A stretch of DNA of 64,000 nucleotides. Origin: Gracilaria gracilis. Lineage: Eukaryota > Rhodophyta > Florideophyceae > Gracilariales > Gracilariaceae. Location: positions 173,139 to 237,138 of the forward strand of contig JARGSG010000076.1 in the NCBI GenBank assembly GCA_030374805.1, given 5' to 3'. Position 1 is the stretch's first letter, and the number at the start of each line of letters is the position of its first letter. The notes beneath the pieces were generated by a model, which was not told where the DNA came from, did no database searches, and worked only from the letters and a program-made list of their open reading frames with translations. Shown here piece after piece: positions 1-11,812 of this stretch. The position numbers and the translations under genes are program-made.

Positions 1-493
1 GAAGGTTCATAATATCGATACCCCGTCGGGAACGATCTATTCCGTATCGGACGAAGACGAGGAACATGTCCTCGCGGTGTCCCGCGCGTCCTCCATGCCC
101 TCGCCCCCCACTACGTTCTCGGCTTCAACGCCGGCTTAGTGCGTTCGGTCTTATCCCAGTCCTGCCAGCTCCAGGGTATAGCAACCCCAGGGGCAGGCAC
201 CAGTTAGACCGTGTCGGATTTGCCTTTGGCGGGAGCCCAACTGCTGTCAGTTGCTCCCCCCGGACCTAAAGGAGAAGCTGTTGGCCATACGGGAGGCTAA
301 TTATCAGCAACGCCGCCAGGAAGGCTATTATAGTGCCTACCAGACAGGACGGAAAACTGATACCCCGAAGGACAATGTAGGATATCGCCAGGGCCGACAG
401 CCTCGCCAGACGTACTCACCAAGACCGACACAGGCCGTCATGCTGGTCGAGGAGCCTGCTCCCCACCAGGAAAATGACAAGGAGGAAACGTAG
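1..493 (+). pseudogene. gag 3' end of gypsy A1
   Basis: This is the C-terminal part of Gag. The frame that matches A2 runs from base 3 to the TAG at 491-493 and is broken by a few in-frame stops in the first 200 bases. The clean part, 251-493, is a charged Gln/Arg/Tyr-rich tail. A short Cys cluster near 215-260 sits where gypsy Gag usually has a zinc knuckle, but no canonical CCHC motif is visible. The pol frame lies in the -1 phase relative to this frame and is open from just before the gag stop. Confidence 0.75.
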
Positions 494-3400
494 AGGCATC
501 GCCTCCTCCACAGAGGCCTAGCCTCGCCCCGTCAGCGACAGACCGAACGCACTCCATCCGAGGGGAGTCCCCTGTCCTGACATGTGACCTGACCGATACG
601 GACTTTGAAACCGAAACGGTGCTCTTTTCAAGCGCAAACTACAAGTTGCACGTGTCGGTTGGCCTCAACACGGCACTGATGTATCCGTTAACGGGAGTTC
701 TTGATACCGGAGCCGGACCCTATCTGGTTCACGAACGCCATCTCCCTCCGAATTGGCGCTCGAAACTCCGACCGGACGTAAGAACCCGAATTACGGACGC
801 GTCGAAGAACCGAATGAACGTTGTGGGAGTTCTCCTCCTTATGGTCCGAATCGGTGACCTCAATGTACGAGTACAGTTCCTGGTGGATTCTAACCTCTCC
901 ACCAGCGTACTACTCGGTACTTCTTTTATTGACAAGTACGTCTTGGCAATACTACCACCAAAACGGACAATACTCCTACGACACTCCAAACTGGTGTCTA
1001 TACAGTCTTCCGCCTACGGACCAAATGCATCTTCGGCGCCGGAACCAGAACCCGAACGGGAAACTCCATCTAATAAGATACACGTTGCCCGTCCGGTTGT
1101 TCTACCCCCAATGTCGGAAACGAACGTCTTGGTAACCACCAAAACGTCCGGCTTGGTCTTTCTACAGTCTCATCACCGAACGGGATCAACGCTTGAACTC
1201 ACACTCCTTGCGGGTGGAGTTATGAAGCTCCGACCGGACGTACCCTTTCCCGTTCGCGTGGCGAACTTTTCTGACCGCTCGATTCCACTACACAAGAACA
1301 CCGTTATCGGACTTGCTCTTCCATCTCCTGTAGCGCTCATAACTCCGCAACCATTGTCGCGGAGCCACGAGTCTAAGGAGGGGGAACACATTCCGATTTC
1401 GGGTAATAATTCCGAACGGGAATACAAGGATACCGAACAGGAGCAAGAAACCGTACGGAAAGATGAGAACGATTGGACCAGCAAGGTACAGATCAGTCCT
1501 GAGTATGTCACTGAAGGGGACAAAGTTATTGAGCTACTTCGACCGTTTGCGGACATGTGGGACGGCCATCTCGGAACGATTGCGGCAGCGAAGCACCGCA
1601 TCCATCTGGAACCGGGCTCGAAGCCCATATTCCAGATGCCGTACCGTGCCGGACCCGCTCGGAGAGAACTTGAACGCAAGGAGGTGACAAAGCAGCTTGC
1701 TGCTGGTGTCATAGAACCTTCATCGGCAGAATGGGCCAGTCCGGTCGTATTCGCGCTCAAGAAAGACGGAAGCCTTCACTTCTGCGTCGACTACCGCCGA
1801 TTGAACGCTACGACCGTACGGGACACATACCCACTACCCCGAATGGACGAGTGCATCGACTCTCTTGGAGATGCACAAATCTTCTCCACTTTGGACGCCA
1901 ACAGTGGTTATTGGCAGACCGAAATGGATGAAGCCGACCGGGACAAAATGACGTTAACGTCGCATATGGGACTGTACCGTTATTGGAGAATGCCGTTTGG
2001 ACTCAAGAACGCACCGGCTACTTTCCAGCGTGCTCTCGATATCATCCTATCACGGGTGAAGTGGCAGTACGCACTGGTGTATCTTGATGACGTAATCATC
2101 TATTCCCGGACGGTTGAAGAGAATTATGACCATGTGCGGACCATACTGCATATGTTCCGTTCGGCTGGTGTTACTCTCCTACTGGACAAGTGCTACTTTT
2201 TCAGTGGCACGGTGGACTATCTAGGTTACGTAATCCGACCAAGAAAGCTTCAAGTGTCTCTCAAGACACAGATCGCTATCAAGCAGGCTAAACCGCCTAC
2301 GACCCAGACGGAGATACGATCGTTCTCGGGGCTATGTAACGTTTTCCGTCGGTTTGTCGCAAACTTCGCCCGAATTGCGGCTCCATTGAACCGCAAGTTG
2401 GAGAAGGGGCAACCCACGAAGTTTGAGACATTGACCGATACGGAATACGAAGCTTTTGACGAATTACGTCAGAGACTGATACGCCCGCCCATTTTGGTCA
2501 TTCCCCGTCAAGGGTATCCGTACGTTCTGGATACAGACGCATGCGACCGACAGATAGGATGCACCTTGCTACAGAAGCAACCGGACGGAGACTTATTACC
2601 GATCGGTTACCGGAGCCGCTCTCTATCCAAGACCGAACGGCAATACTCGACTACCGAACGGGAATGCCTTGCGGTCGTCTGGGCCATACTGCACCTCCGT
2701 CCGTACCTGGAAGGTCAGAGGTTGACTGTCCGAACGGACTACCACTCCTTGAGGTGGATACTGAACCTTGCGGACGCGTCAGGACGATTGGCTAGGTAGC
2801 GGCTGCGTCTAATGGAGTATGATTTCGATGTCGTTCACGGTCCGGGTATCAAGCACCAAGCGGCTGATGCCCTTTCTCGGATCCGGACGGATGGCGAAGA
2901 CGATGCCCCATTGGACGAAGAGGTCCCCTGCTTGCTAGTGAATGACCGTACGGACGATGGCTACTTTATCACCAACATTACCGTTAACGGTGATGAGTAC
3001 AGCGACGTCTGCGTCGACTGGCCAACGCTCGAACGGAAATCTACTGGTATCCCCGAGGCGCTTGCTGTCACCTCGGAGGAAACCAATATCGTTCCTGTCA
3101 TGGTCGAAGAGCAGCTGGTACGAGCTCAAGCAGATGACCCTTTCTGTGAGTTCGTACGGAAAGACATCGGCAACGGTGTCACTCTGTTCGACATTGACCG
3201 AAACCGACTTATCGTGCGCAAAGCCCCACTGGATGGCGCCATCCAGAAGGTCGTACCTGCATCACTGCAGGCACGCGTCCTCTACTTGGCACACTACCCC
3301 CGTCTGGCCGGCCATTCAGGCTCCACTCGGATGTATGAAAGTCTCCGTCGGGACTTCTACTGGCCACATATGGCCAATGACGTATTCCAGACCGTACGGG

Positions 3401-4713
3401 ACTGTCGCACCTGCCCAGCGACGAAGGGAACACACTTAAAGTCGCAGAAGCTGTTGGAGCTGTTCCCCGCCGCCGGTCCGCTGGAATTCGTGGCAATGGA
3501 CGTCGTCGGTCCATTCACGAAGTCCGTAAACGGTTACCAGTACATACTGGTTATTACCGATCGATTTAGCAAGATAGCTCGCTCTATACCTATGCGGTCA
3601 ACCACAGCCCCTGTAGTGGCGAAGGCCTTCCTGGAGAACTGGGTTTACCCGTACGGAATCCCCAACTACTTACTGACCGATAACGGGACTCAATTCATCT
3701 CCAAGTTCTTTGAGACTGTGTGCACCGCGTTGGGAACCAAACACGTACTAACGACCGCGTACCATCCGCAGAAGAATTGTTAGGCCGAGCGGTTTAACAA
3801 GACACTCGTGGAGAGGTTACGCCACTACGTAGCGGATCACCAGAACACTTGGCACGCATGTGTTCAACCACTTACGTACGGCTACAACCTACAGGTCCAT
3901 TGGTCTCTGTGCACCGCACCATTCGATGTTGCGTTAACGCGCAAACCCCCGAGCGTCCTGTTGGAGGAACCCAGTACGGCCTTGGATCCCACTACGCCCA
4001 CACAGCTCACGGCCGCTCGGTTAAAACGATATACGCTAAAACTCCTACAGGCCACGCTGCAGACCGCTCGGACTAAGTTGACCGGCGCCCAACAGCATTA
4101 TAAGGAAAACTTTGACAATTCCGTACGGTACACGCCGAGCTTTACCCGAGGGGAAGAAGTTTTCGTTGACCGATCGGACTACAAGAACATGGAGCACGAC
4201 CTTACGGATCGGGAACGTACGTATCGGAAGCTATTGCCAAAAATGGTTGGCCCGTTCAAGGTTGTATCCGCAACGGATGCTACTGGTACTCTGAACCAAG
4301 ACGGTATTCACAACACCGTCAGCATTGACAGATTGACAAAAGCTCCAACCGCACGGCCAACAACCACACCGGTCACTTCCGAACGGACACGCGGCACAGT
4401 AGCTGCTGACCCTGAGGGACCGTATGCGGACGAACCAGTGGACGACCAACCTACTCCACCGCCCGGAACAGTTCCGAGCGTGGTGGAACGCCTCGTCGAC
4501 CATCGCGACACTCCGAACGGACAGGAATACCGTGTAAGTTGGTATGGTTACCGTGCGGATCAGGACATCTTCGAACCGCCTGGACACATCCCACAGCACT
4601 TTATTGCCCGCTACTGGCGTCGCAGAAACCGTGCGGTATCTGCCACACCTTCAGGAGGGGGAGGAAATGTGGGCTGTGCCCAGGCTCCGAACGTACGTAC
4701 TGGTATCGCATGA
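494..4713 (+). pseudogene. pol polyprotein of gypsy A1 (PR-RT-RH-INT-chromodomain), two nonsense codons
   Basis: The first open block (619-2799) has the aspartic protease motif DTGA about 29 residues in, a reverse transcriptase with YLDD at about 2080, and an RNase H ending near 2790. TAG at 2797-2799 replaces a Trp codon that A2 retains. The second block (2812-3783) has the integrase HHCC zinc finger and the first two catalytic Asp regions (AMDVVG, LTDNGTQF). It ends at TAG 3781-3783, where A2 has a Gln codon. The third block (3808-4713) carries the integrase C-terminus and a chromodomain near 4480-4620 with Y-V-W-Y-G-Y cage-type residues. Chromodomains in such elements guide integration to marked chromatin (known for chromoviruses). 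The pol frame continues upstream of 619 without an obvious ATG. Confidence 0.93.
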
Positions 4714-5801
4714 GCTACTTACGCTATCTGGATTCTACTTTTTCGACTTTTGTATTCATGGAGTTGTGTTTTCGAGAACAACTCCTTCTACTCTACTGTC
4801 TACTGGCTGGAAACTCCGAACGGTCTTGGCATCGATGGCGAGCAGAGACAGAGTTCTGCTCCTCTGCCTTCCGCACGGACGGGTTTCGAACCGTTCATGG
4901 ACTGCGTGGCGATGAGACGTCACTCCGTAACGGGAGCACCTCTTCGTAACGCCAAACGTACCCCGCCACGTCATCAGTGTGCTGTAACCGAACGGAATTG
5001 CATGCGCTCTTGCGCTGCGTACGTGCGGCCAGGCGGGCGGCGCGGCGCAATTACTTGCAAGGCGAATCAAAAAATCCGTCGCGGAAATTGCCTGCCCGTA
5101 CGGTATCAAAAACGGCGATTCAGTGTTTGGCCGCTAGCTCCGAAACGGTGGCGTTTCAGGCGCTCTAAATGCCCGATTTGGACTCACCGCATGGTTAAAA
5201 TATTTAAGATTTTTTGGCTTGCACGCGCGCGCCTCTACACGCAATACTGTGTACCGAATCGGTTACCGACGCATGCGCGGGCGCATGCACTCTTGGCACG
5301 ACTAATTCGTGATTTTTTGAGTCCGTCCGGTGCGCATCGTTGCTGGAATTGTTCGCTGGGCATCATGGCTGTTTCCGATCGGATCGTTGGGGGTACCACA
5401 CTGTGACTGTCACCATGCGTTCTTCGTCAGCGCATTCTGCCAACGGCTGTCTACGGTACTGACATCCAGTGACCACTGTCCTACTCCCGGACTCGGTCTT
5501 TTGATACAATCCGCACGGTGCAGTGACCGTCAGCGACCATCAACGCAGTTCTCCGAGCTCAACCGTTCGGGACATGCCATTGTGCACCACTATTGACCTG
5601 ACCGCTCGGACTTTCAAGCACGATTGGACTATGGCAGCCTTCGCTCGCCGTACCAGACGGACAGGGGTGCCGGTCCTTCGACCGCGCCCCCACGCTAGGC
5701 GAAACGGCCGTACGGAAATGCAACCATTGCGGACAGAGGCGCTGACCCTCCGGTGGCCCCCTCACGTGAGGCACCCGCGCAAGGCTACACCTTTCGCAAT
5801 C

Positions 5802-5854
5802 GGAAATCGGGCATAGCTTCGCCCCACCCCTGATGGGCACCTTTTCCCGACCGG
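5802..5854 (+). repeat. hairpin module, copy 1 (A1)
   Basis: Degenerate copy of the GGCATGGCTTCGCCCCGCCC module, flanked by GGAAATC and TTTTCCCGACCGG. Confidence 0.7.
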
Positions 5855-6054
5855 ATGTCTCAAATATTACGTTTACGTACGGCACTTCCACTATCGGACA
5901 TGCACACGTTCGGTGCAGTCTGGCACGAAGCAGCCTCATTCGTTCAACGCACGGAGTTTCATGCTGATGCCACTGCGTGCACCTGCTCGGCGCTGATACG
6001 TTCAGTTTGTGGTTTTTCTGCTGCCACGGTTACGCCGTTTCGTTCCTCTGTACT

Positions 6055-6108
6055 GAAAATTTGGCCATGACTTCGCCCCGCCCTTGGTGGGCAAATTTTC
6101 CGAAACCG
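6055..6108 (+). repeat. hairpin module, copy 2 (A1)
   Basis: Same module. GAAAATTTGGCC on the left pairs with GGGCAAATTTTCC on the right, around a CTTCGCCCCGCCC core. Confidence 0.75.
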
Positions 6109-6391
6109 ACACCGTAGGCCCGAATGACCTCAGCGTACACCGAATGGATCACTACTAAACCTTTGGCGGACTTTCAGGGCTCAACCGAATCCGATCGAGC
6201 CGTAGAGTGCGTCACAGTGCTCCAATCGGACGTTTATGGCGTCGAATCGTATCGGACTACGCTGACGCCGCGACCACGGGCGTTCCTGAAGGCAGTCGTC
6301 GTTAGGCACCACGGCCACTTCGTGCCTTATGTCGTCCGCTCGGATCCCTGTAAGCACCCGCCACTCGTACAGTGATCTCTGCCGGCCGCTT

Positions 6392-6447
6392 GGGAAATTT
6401 GGGCATGGCTTCGCCCCGCCGTTTCAGGGCAAAATTTGCAAACGGGC
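6392..6447 (+). repeat. hairpin module, copy 3 (A1)
   Basis: Same module: GGGAAATTTGGGCATGGC, the CTTCGCCCCGCC core, then GGGCAAAATTTGC. Confidence 0.75.
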
Positions 6448-6788
6448 ACTGCGGCGTCCTGTTCACCGTGCGGACTCGGTACGCGCTTGGCACATATTCC
6501 TGAACGGGTAGCACCACGCGGACACCACGCTGTCGGCCGAGCTCACAGCTTATAAGCGCCGCTCCTTACGCTTCGTATGGTGACCGATTGGACTCTTGCG
6601 TATCACGTGTCAAGGACATCGACAGCGCTCAAACGGACACTTGCGGTCTGCACAGTTATACTTCGTCGCGTACTCACCGGGTGACGCGTAATGCGTCTTC
6701 GATCCGCCGTTTGCGTACCATTGCGTATCGTTCCGCTCGGTTTGGACTCCACCACACGTACACAAGCTCCTTTCGTCGGTCCCGCTCA

Positions 6789-6840
6789 GGAAATTTTGGC
6801 ATGGCTTCGCCCCGCCCTTTCCGGGCAAATTTTCCGAACG
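6789..6840 (+). repeat. hairpin module, copy 4 (A1)
   Basis: Best-preserved copy in A1. It is nearly identical to the A2 copy at 47548 and lies about 100 bp before the 3' LTR in both elements. Confidence 0.8.
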
Positions 6841-6939
6841 GATGCTATGGCGCTCTCTCAACCATACGGACATAGGCGTAGCGAGTTGGCGACGCTACGT
6901 GGCGCTCCAAGGGCGGAGCGCAAGTGTAGGACGGGGATC

Positions 6940-7479
6940 TGTAGTATAGTGGGCCCGGGTTGGTGCAGAGTGTGTCTGATCAGCCGTTCACGTACGAAGG
7001 GGTAGTGCACGATGGGCTGGTGCAGTGGCACCGCCACGTGTACGATCTGGTGACCAAGTGCCGGACGGGTTGGCAAAGCGTACAAGTTGGTCACGTATAC
7101 GGACGTGGTAGTTACAGTGCAAATTAGACCAATCGTACAGTAGTTAGTAATGGGGCCCAGGCCCGATATTAAGTTGTAGCTCGGATCTACCGAGGCCCCA
7201 ATCGTAAACGACAAGCATCTTCTGCCGAACGTCTTTCTCGCCAGCTTGCGCTAACGATAGACCGCACGGTATATTCTACTCAGGTTTCTCAGACCGTTCG
7301 TACCCTTTTGCGCGCCCCTGTACGCGCTTGGTGATACCGACCGTCCACTCTTCCTTCGACCGCCCGGTGCTTCCGCCCTCCCTCTCCGCTCGGACTCATT
7401 ACAGTCACACGACTGTACGCCGCCGCCGCTCCCGTCTCAAGACCGCTTCGGACTCTTTGCTTTATTGTGTTATACCACA
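6940..7479 (+). repeat. 3' LTR of gypsy A1
   Basis: A 540-bp LTR that starts TGTAGTATAG and ends TATACCACA, aligning end to end with both 544-bp LTRs of A2. The purine run AGGACGGGGA just before it is the likely polypurine tract. Divergence from the A2 LTRs is clearly greater than the A2 LTRs show between themselves. Confidence 0.95.
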
Positions 7480-10400
7480 ACCGTCAAGGACGTGTATCCC
7501 ATTCCGAGGATGGACGAATGTATCGATTCGCTAGGAAACGCAAAGGTGTTCACGACCCTCGATGCGAACTGGGGATATTAGCAAGTTCCAGTAAGGGCAG
7601 AGGATCGTTATAAAACGGCGTTTGTATGTCATAAAGGACTATACCGATTCAACCAGATGCCCTTTGGGCTCACGAACACCCCCTCCATTTTCCAAAGAGC
7701 AGTGGATATTTTGCTCGCCCACTTAAAGTGGAAGACGTGCCTGGTATACCCGGATGACATCATTGTGTTCTCCAGTAACCTGGACGAGCACTTGACCCAC
7801 GTTCGGGAAGTGATGCGAGTCCTATGAGAGGCAGGCATCACACTGAAGTTGAAGAAATGCGAGTTCTTTACTGATACCGTGAAATATCTCGGCCACATAA
7901 TCCGTCCGGGACGGCTATCGATTGACGCTGTACGTGTGCTGTCCCTCAGGGAGGCCAGACACCCACGGACTCAAACGGAACTCCGATCTTTCCTCGGCCT
8001 TTGCAATGTCTACCGTCGTTTTATCCCGCACTTCGCGGATATAGCAGCTCCATTGAATGAACTCTTGGGGAAGAGACAGGCAGTGAAACTGGAACCATTC
8101 GATGACTGTAAGGCAACGACATTCTCATCGCTCATTGATGCAGTAACGTCGCCGCCAATTCTTTCCTTGCCGAAACTCGGATTGCCGTATGCCATCGATA
8201 CGGATGCCAGCAATTTCCAGATCGGCTGTGCTCTGTTCCAGACCACGGAGAGTGGCGAACGACTTCCAATTGGTTTTTGGTCTCGAAGCCTTAACGTGCA
8301 TGAAAGGAATTACTCGGTACCCGAGAAAGAATGCTTGGCAGTAGTCTGGGCTCTCCAGACGCTGCGACCGTATCTCATGGGAAGACATTTCACCGTCCAT
8401 ATTGACCATTCAGCCCTGCGATAGCTTCTCTCCATTGCGGAGCCTTCCGACCGCCTGATGCGGTGGAGACTAAGATTATCAGAGTTCGACTTCGACCTGC
8501 ACTACAAGAAGGGAATCCTGAACACTCAGGCTGATGCACTTTCCGGCTTGCCGACCGCGGCCGAAGCTGAGCCAATCAATGATCTGGGAATACCCTGTTT
8601 CCTCATGGAGGACGACGAGGACAAAGATTCAGAATGTTGGGACATCTATGACGCTGTCTTAGCCGTTTCAGATACGGAGCCAGTGCCTGGATCATTCGTG
8701 CCGATAACACCGGAAAAATTGATCCGGGAACAGTATACGGACCCGTTCTGCAGTAGGGTTCGTGCCCGTCTGAACTGTGGAGCTCAACTGCCCTTTGTCA
8801 TGAACGACCAAGGATTCTTGGTTCGAACGGTTACTGACCGACCACAGATTGTGGTACCTCACTCGCTTCAATCTCGAGTCTTGCATCTGTCGCATTACGC
8901 GAAGTTGTCGACCCACCCTGGTGGAAGGAAGTTGTACTACACCCTCAGGAAGGACTTCTATTGGCCAGGTATGGCATTTGATGCGCATGCCACTGCTTGT
9001 AGATGTTCTAGTTATGCAAAGAACCGCTTCAAACTGCGGAAGTACTCCAAAAAGTTGGTACTTTTTTCCGCAAGGGCCCCACTTGAGTTCGGGGCGATTG
9101 ACGTACTCGACGAATTTATCCGGACACGCCGAGGTAATCGGTTTCTACTTGTCATAACCGACCGCTTTTCTAAGCTCTTGCGGACGGTCCCTCTAACGAC
9201 GATCACAGCCAGTGCGGTCGCGCAAGCGTTCGTAACCCACTGGGTGTTTGTTTACGGACCACCGATTGATTTACTATCGGATAGTGGGTCGCAATTCGCT
9301 TCAAAGTTCTTCCAGGACGTGTGTCGAATACTGGACATCAAGAACTGGTTTACTACGACCTACCATCCGCAAAGTAACGGCCAGGTGGAGCGCTTCAATC
9401 GCAATATCTACATGCGCTGCGAACTTTCGTCGCCGACCACCCGTCGGAATGGGATCTCTACACCGATGCGGTGACTTATGCCTACAATACGCAGGTACAT
9501 CGCACTACCCAGATCCCTCCGTTCGAACTGGTCTTATCACGTGTTCTACCATCGGTGGCTGTCGAGCCCTAACCTACGCTGGATAATTTCGTTCACCCCG
9601 TCTACACAGAAACGCCTGGAAACAATGGCTGAAACAAATGATTCCCGTAGTTGGGCTGCAAATCGCTAAGACGCAAGCCGCCTACAAGCGGAATTTCGAC
9701 GCACGAGTGCGAAAGAAGGCCCCACCGATCAAGGAACGTGGCTATCTCTTTCTCCGGAAAGAATACTACAATCCAGGAAACGAGAAACGCCACAAGCTTC
9801 CACCGATCGCGGACGTCCCCTACACGGTCATCTTTTTCACCGATACTACGGCTGTCCCTAAAATCAAGGGTGAGCACGAACGCTTCTCGCGTGATTTCGT
9901 TACGCCAGCACCATCGCTGGAACCTCCCGTACACAAAGCTCATCAGGGACCGACAACGTCGGATACTACCCCGCCCGGCCTGTCAATTCCACCGCACGCC
10001 GCGCGCGGTTTGGCCGACCTTTCTACGGAATCGGAACATAGCCCCAAAGTTGGGCAAGACGCGTATGTGCACACACGCGTCGTGCCCACTATAGGGATTA
10101 TCGCTCCGGGCCCCGCCGCTTTCGCTGAGAAGGGGGAGGGAGGCGCTCATTCTAGTTACGCTGCTGCTCCGCAGTCTACGGCGTTGCAAACGGATAGTGC
10201 ACCTGCGCGGGACACCGCCGGGGACGGAGTGAGTGAAGCCTTGTCGTCACGGACGGGAAGCGAACAGAAGTGTGACAGTAAGCGCCCCGCTGACATCCCA
10301 ATGTCAGGGAATGCGGAGTTATCGTCTTCGTCTTCGCCGCTTCAAGCGGACTGCCTACGTAGAGATGTTACGCCCAGACGGGATGCGCATACGGAGACAC

Positions 10401-11440
10401 CGGGCCACGACGTTTAAGGCATCGCTGACGCAGTACCGTCACCGACGGAGGACGCGCAGGCCTGCAACATCAGGGGCGCTATTCAAAGCCCGACGTCCGA
10501 GAACACACACGGAGACGCACCGCCACTGGGGAATGGAGACAAGACGAATGTTGCCCCGTCAGTAGAGAAAACCGATCACTCGGAAGAGACATTGATTGTG
10601 AAAGACCGTGCTGTGACGGGAGACCCAAGCTTGGGAAGGGCAATCGACTTGGTCGATAACGGCGCCGGACCGGCAGAGCACACGGCCATATCAGTACAGG
10701 TGGACACCACTCTAGGTGGACAGAAGCCAAGTTAGTTGGACGCGCGCACGGCGCGACACGTGCCACGCACCGTGGGTGAACCGCCTCCCTTGAAGGGTGA
10801 CAATGCACATGACAGTGGACGCCGTGGGCACACACATGCCACGGAGGGTGCCACGGAAAGTGACGAGCCGTCAAAAAACGGTAGTTCCGTATTTGCGACG
10901 GCTCACCACGGCCTCATGACGGTTGAAGCCACACGGACCGCCGTGGGCGTCGAACCGTCGTCGACGCACGTGACTGAGCACCGCTTGCTAGACCCCAGCA
11001 CGGAGGATTGTCCCCCGTCGATCGGGACGATCTCGCCGGAACACTGGAAGCTCGCAGTCCATATAGACGGGCCCCCGCAGCAGCTACACAAGCAAGTGGC
11101 TTCAGACCCCTCACCGGAAAGTGTAACTCTCGGAGAAGCTCCGTGGGGAGCACGACCGAGACCTGGTGTACAAGATGCATTGCCGCTGAAACGGAAGTCG
11201 AGGGCAAGCGCCCTCATAAGCCAAGACAGTGGAAGAGCAATCCAACCCTCACCTGAAGACTGTTCGACCGCCAGGGATGAGGACTCACTGGTCAAGCCGC
11301 CAGAGCGGAGTGTCTACAAACGCGAGTTCGTAGTGGACCGTATAGTGAAGCACGGCTAAAATTCTACTAGAGAGCTGGTATACCAAGTCCGTTGGTACGG
11401 CTAGACCCCTTCGAAGGACACACACGAACCTATCGAGCAC
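7480..11440 (+). pseudogene. pol of gypsy B (RT-RH-INT-chromodomain), decayed
   Basis: RT remains from 7480, with stops near 7579 and 7826 and a YPDD variant of the YxDD catalytic box near 7750. RNase H spans about 8190-8420, ending at a TAG in place of Trp (8422-8424). Integrase follows in 8458-9474, with the zinc-finger region degraded (the HHCC Cys pair appears as CRCSSYAKN), Asp motifs GAIDV and LLSDSGSQF, and a YHPQSNGQVERFN block containing the catalytic Glu. A frameshift near 9420 and several stops break the tail. The 9638-11359 stretch is Ser/Pro/Glu-rich. The chromodomain at 11324-11440 is recognisable from EFVVDRIV and YQVRWYG but holds two stop codons. Confidence 0.85.
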
Positions 11441-11812
11441 CTGTCTTGCTCGAAGGTACTTCAATATCACCGGAGGACCGGCACGCCGACACCGGACTCG
11501 CTCGACAAAGCCCAAGTGGGTTAGCACCCACAATAGCTACGCCGCTCACGCGGTACACTTGCAGCTTCGGCGGACACGCCACGATACAGTGAAACGGGAA
11601 AAAAAGACAAAGAAGAAGCCTAAGAAGAGGAAGTCGAAGAACTGGAATTTGCCGCTTCAAGCGGAATACCTCCCTTAGAAAAGAAGCAGCCGCCCCTCGC
11701 GGGGTGCTGCCCCCTGAGGAGTGGGAGGGATGAAGAGAATATGCTAAAAGCCGGTAGCAACCGGAAACCTTTAATGATAGGGCCAAGATATATTGGTATC
11801 TACGGAGTTCGA

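Larger units (their letters stand above)
4714..6939 (+). other. non-coding 3' region of gypsy A1
   Basis: This segment lies between the chromodomain and the 3' LTR. It has no convincing gene on either strand. Its last part aligns with 46.7-47.7 kb of A2, including the GCGCTCC.GGGCGGAGCGC block just before the polypurine stretch. It contains four hairpin modules (listed separately), many CCGNNCGG words and a small inverted repeat near 4760-4785. The antisense gene found here in A2 is deleted. Confidence 0.7.
1..7479 (+). mobile_element. Ty3/gypsy chromodomain retrotransposon A1, 5' end outside window
   Basis: Base 1 lies in gag and corresponds to about 39533 of the complete sister element A2 at 37205-48242, to which it is collinear and highly similar. 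In order it holds the gag end, protease, RT, RNase H, integrase, chromodomain, a non-coding 3' region with four copies of a hairpin module, and the 3' LTR. It ends at 7479, where the sequence switches abruptly to the RT of another gypsy family, so A1 is inserted into that element. The antisense ORF of A2 is missing and the 3' region is about 1.3 kb shorter. The target duplication cannot be tested because the 5' end is outside the window. Two nonsense codons make pol defective. Confidence 0.95.

Noticed and set aside
470-500. Programmed -1 frameshift site between gag and pol
   Set aside because: Pol is in the -1 phase, but no convincing slippery heptamer is present in A1 or A2.
1173-1760. Minus-strand 195-codon open frame within gypsy A1 pol
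   Set aside because: A shadow of the pol frame; no motif, and the corresponding frame in A2 is broken.
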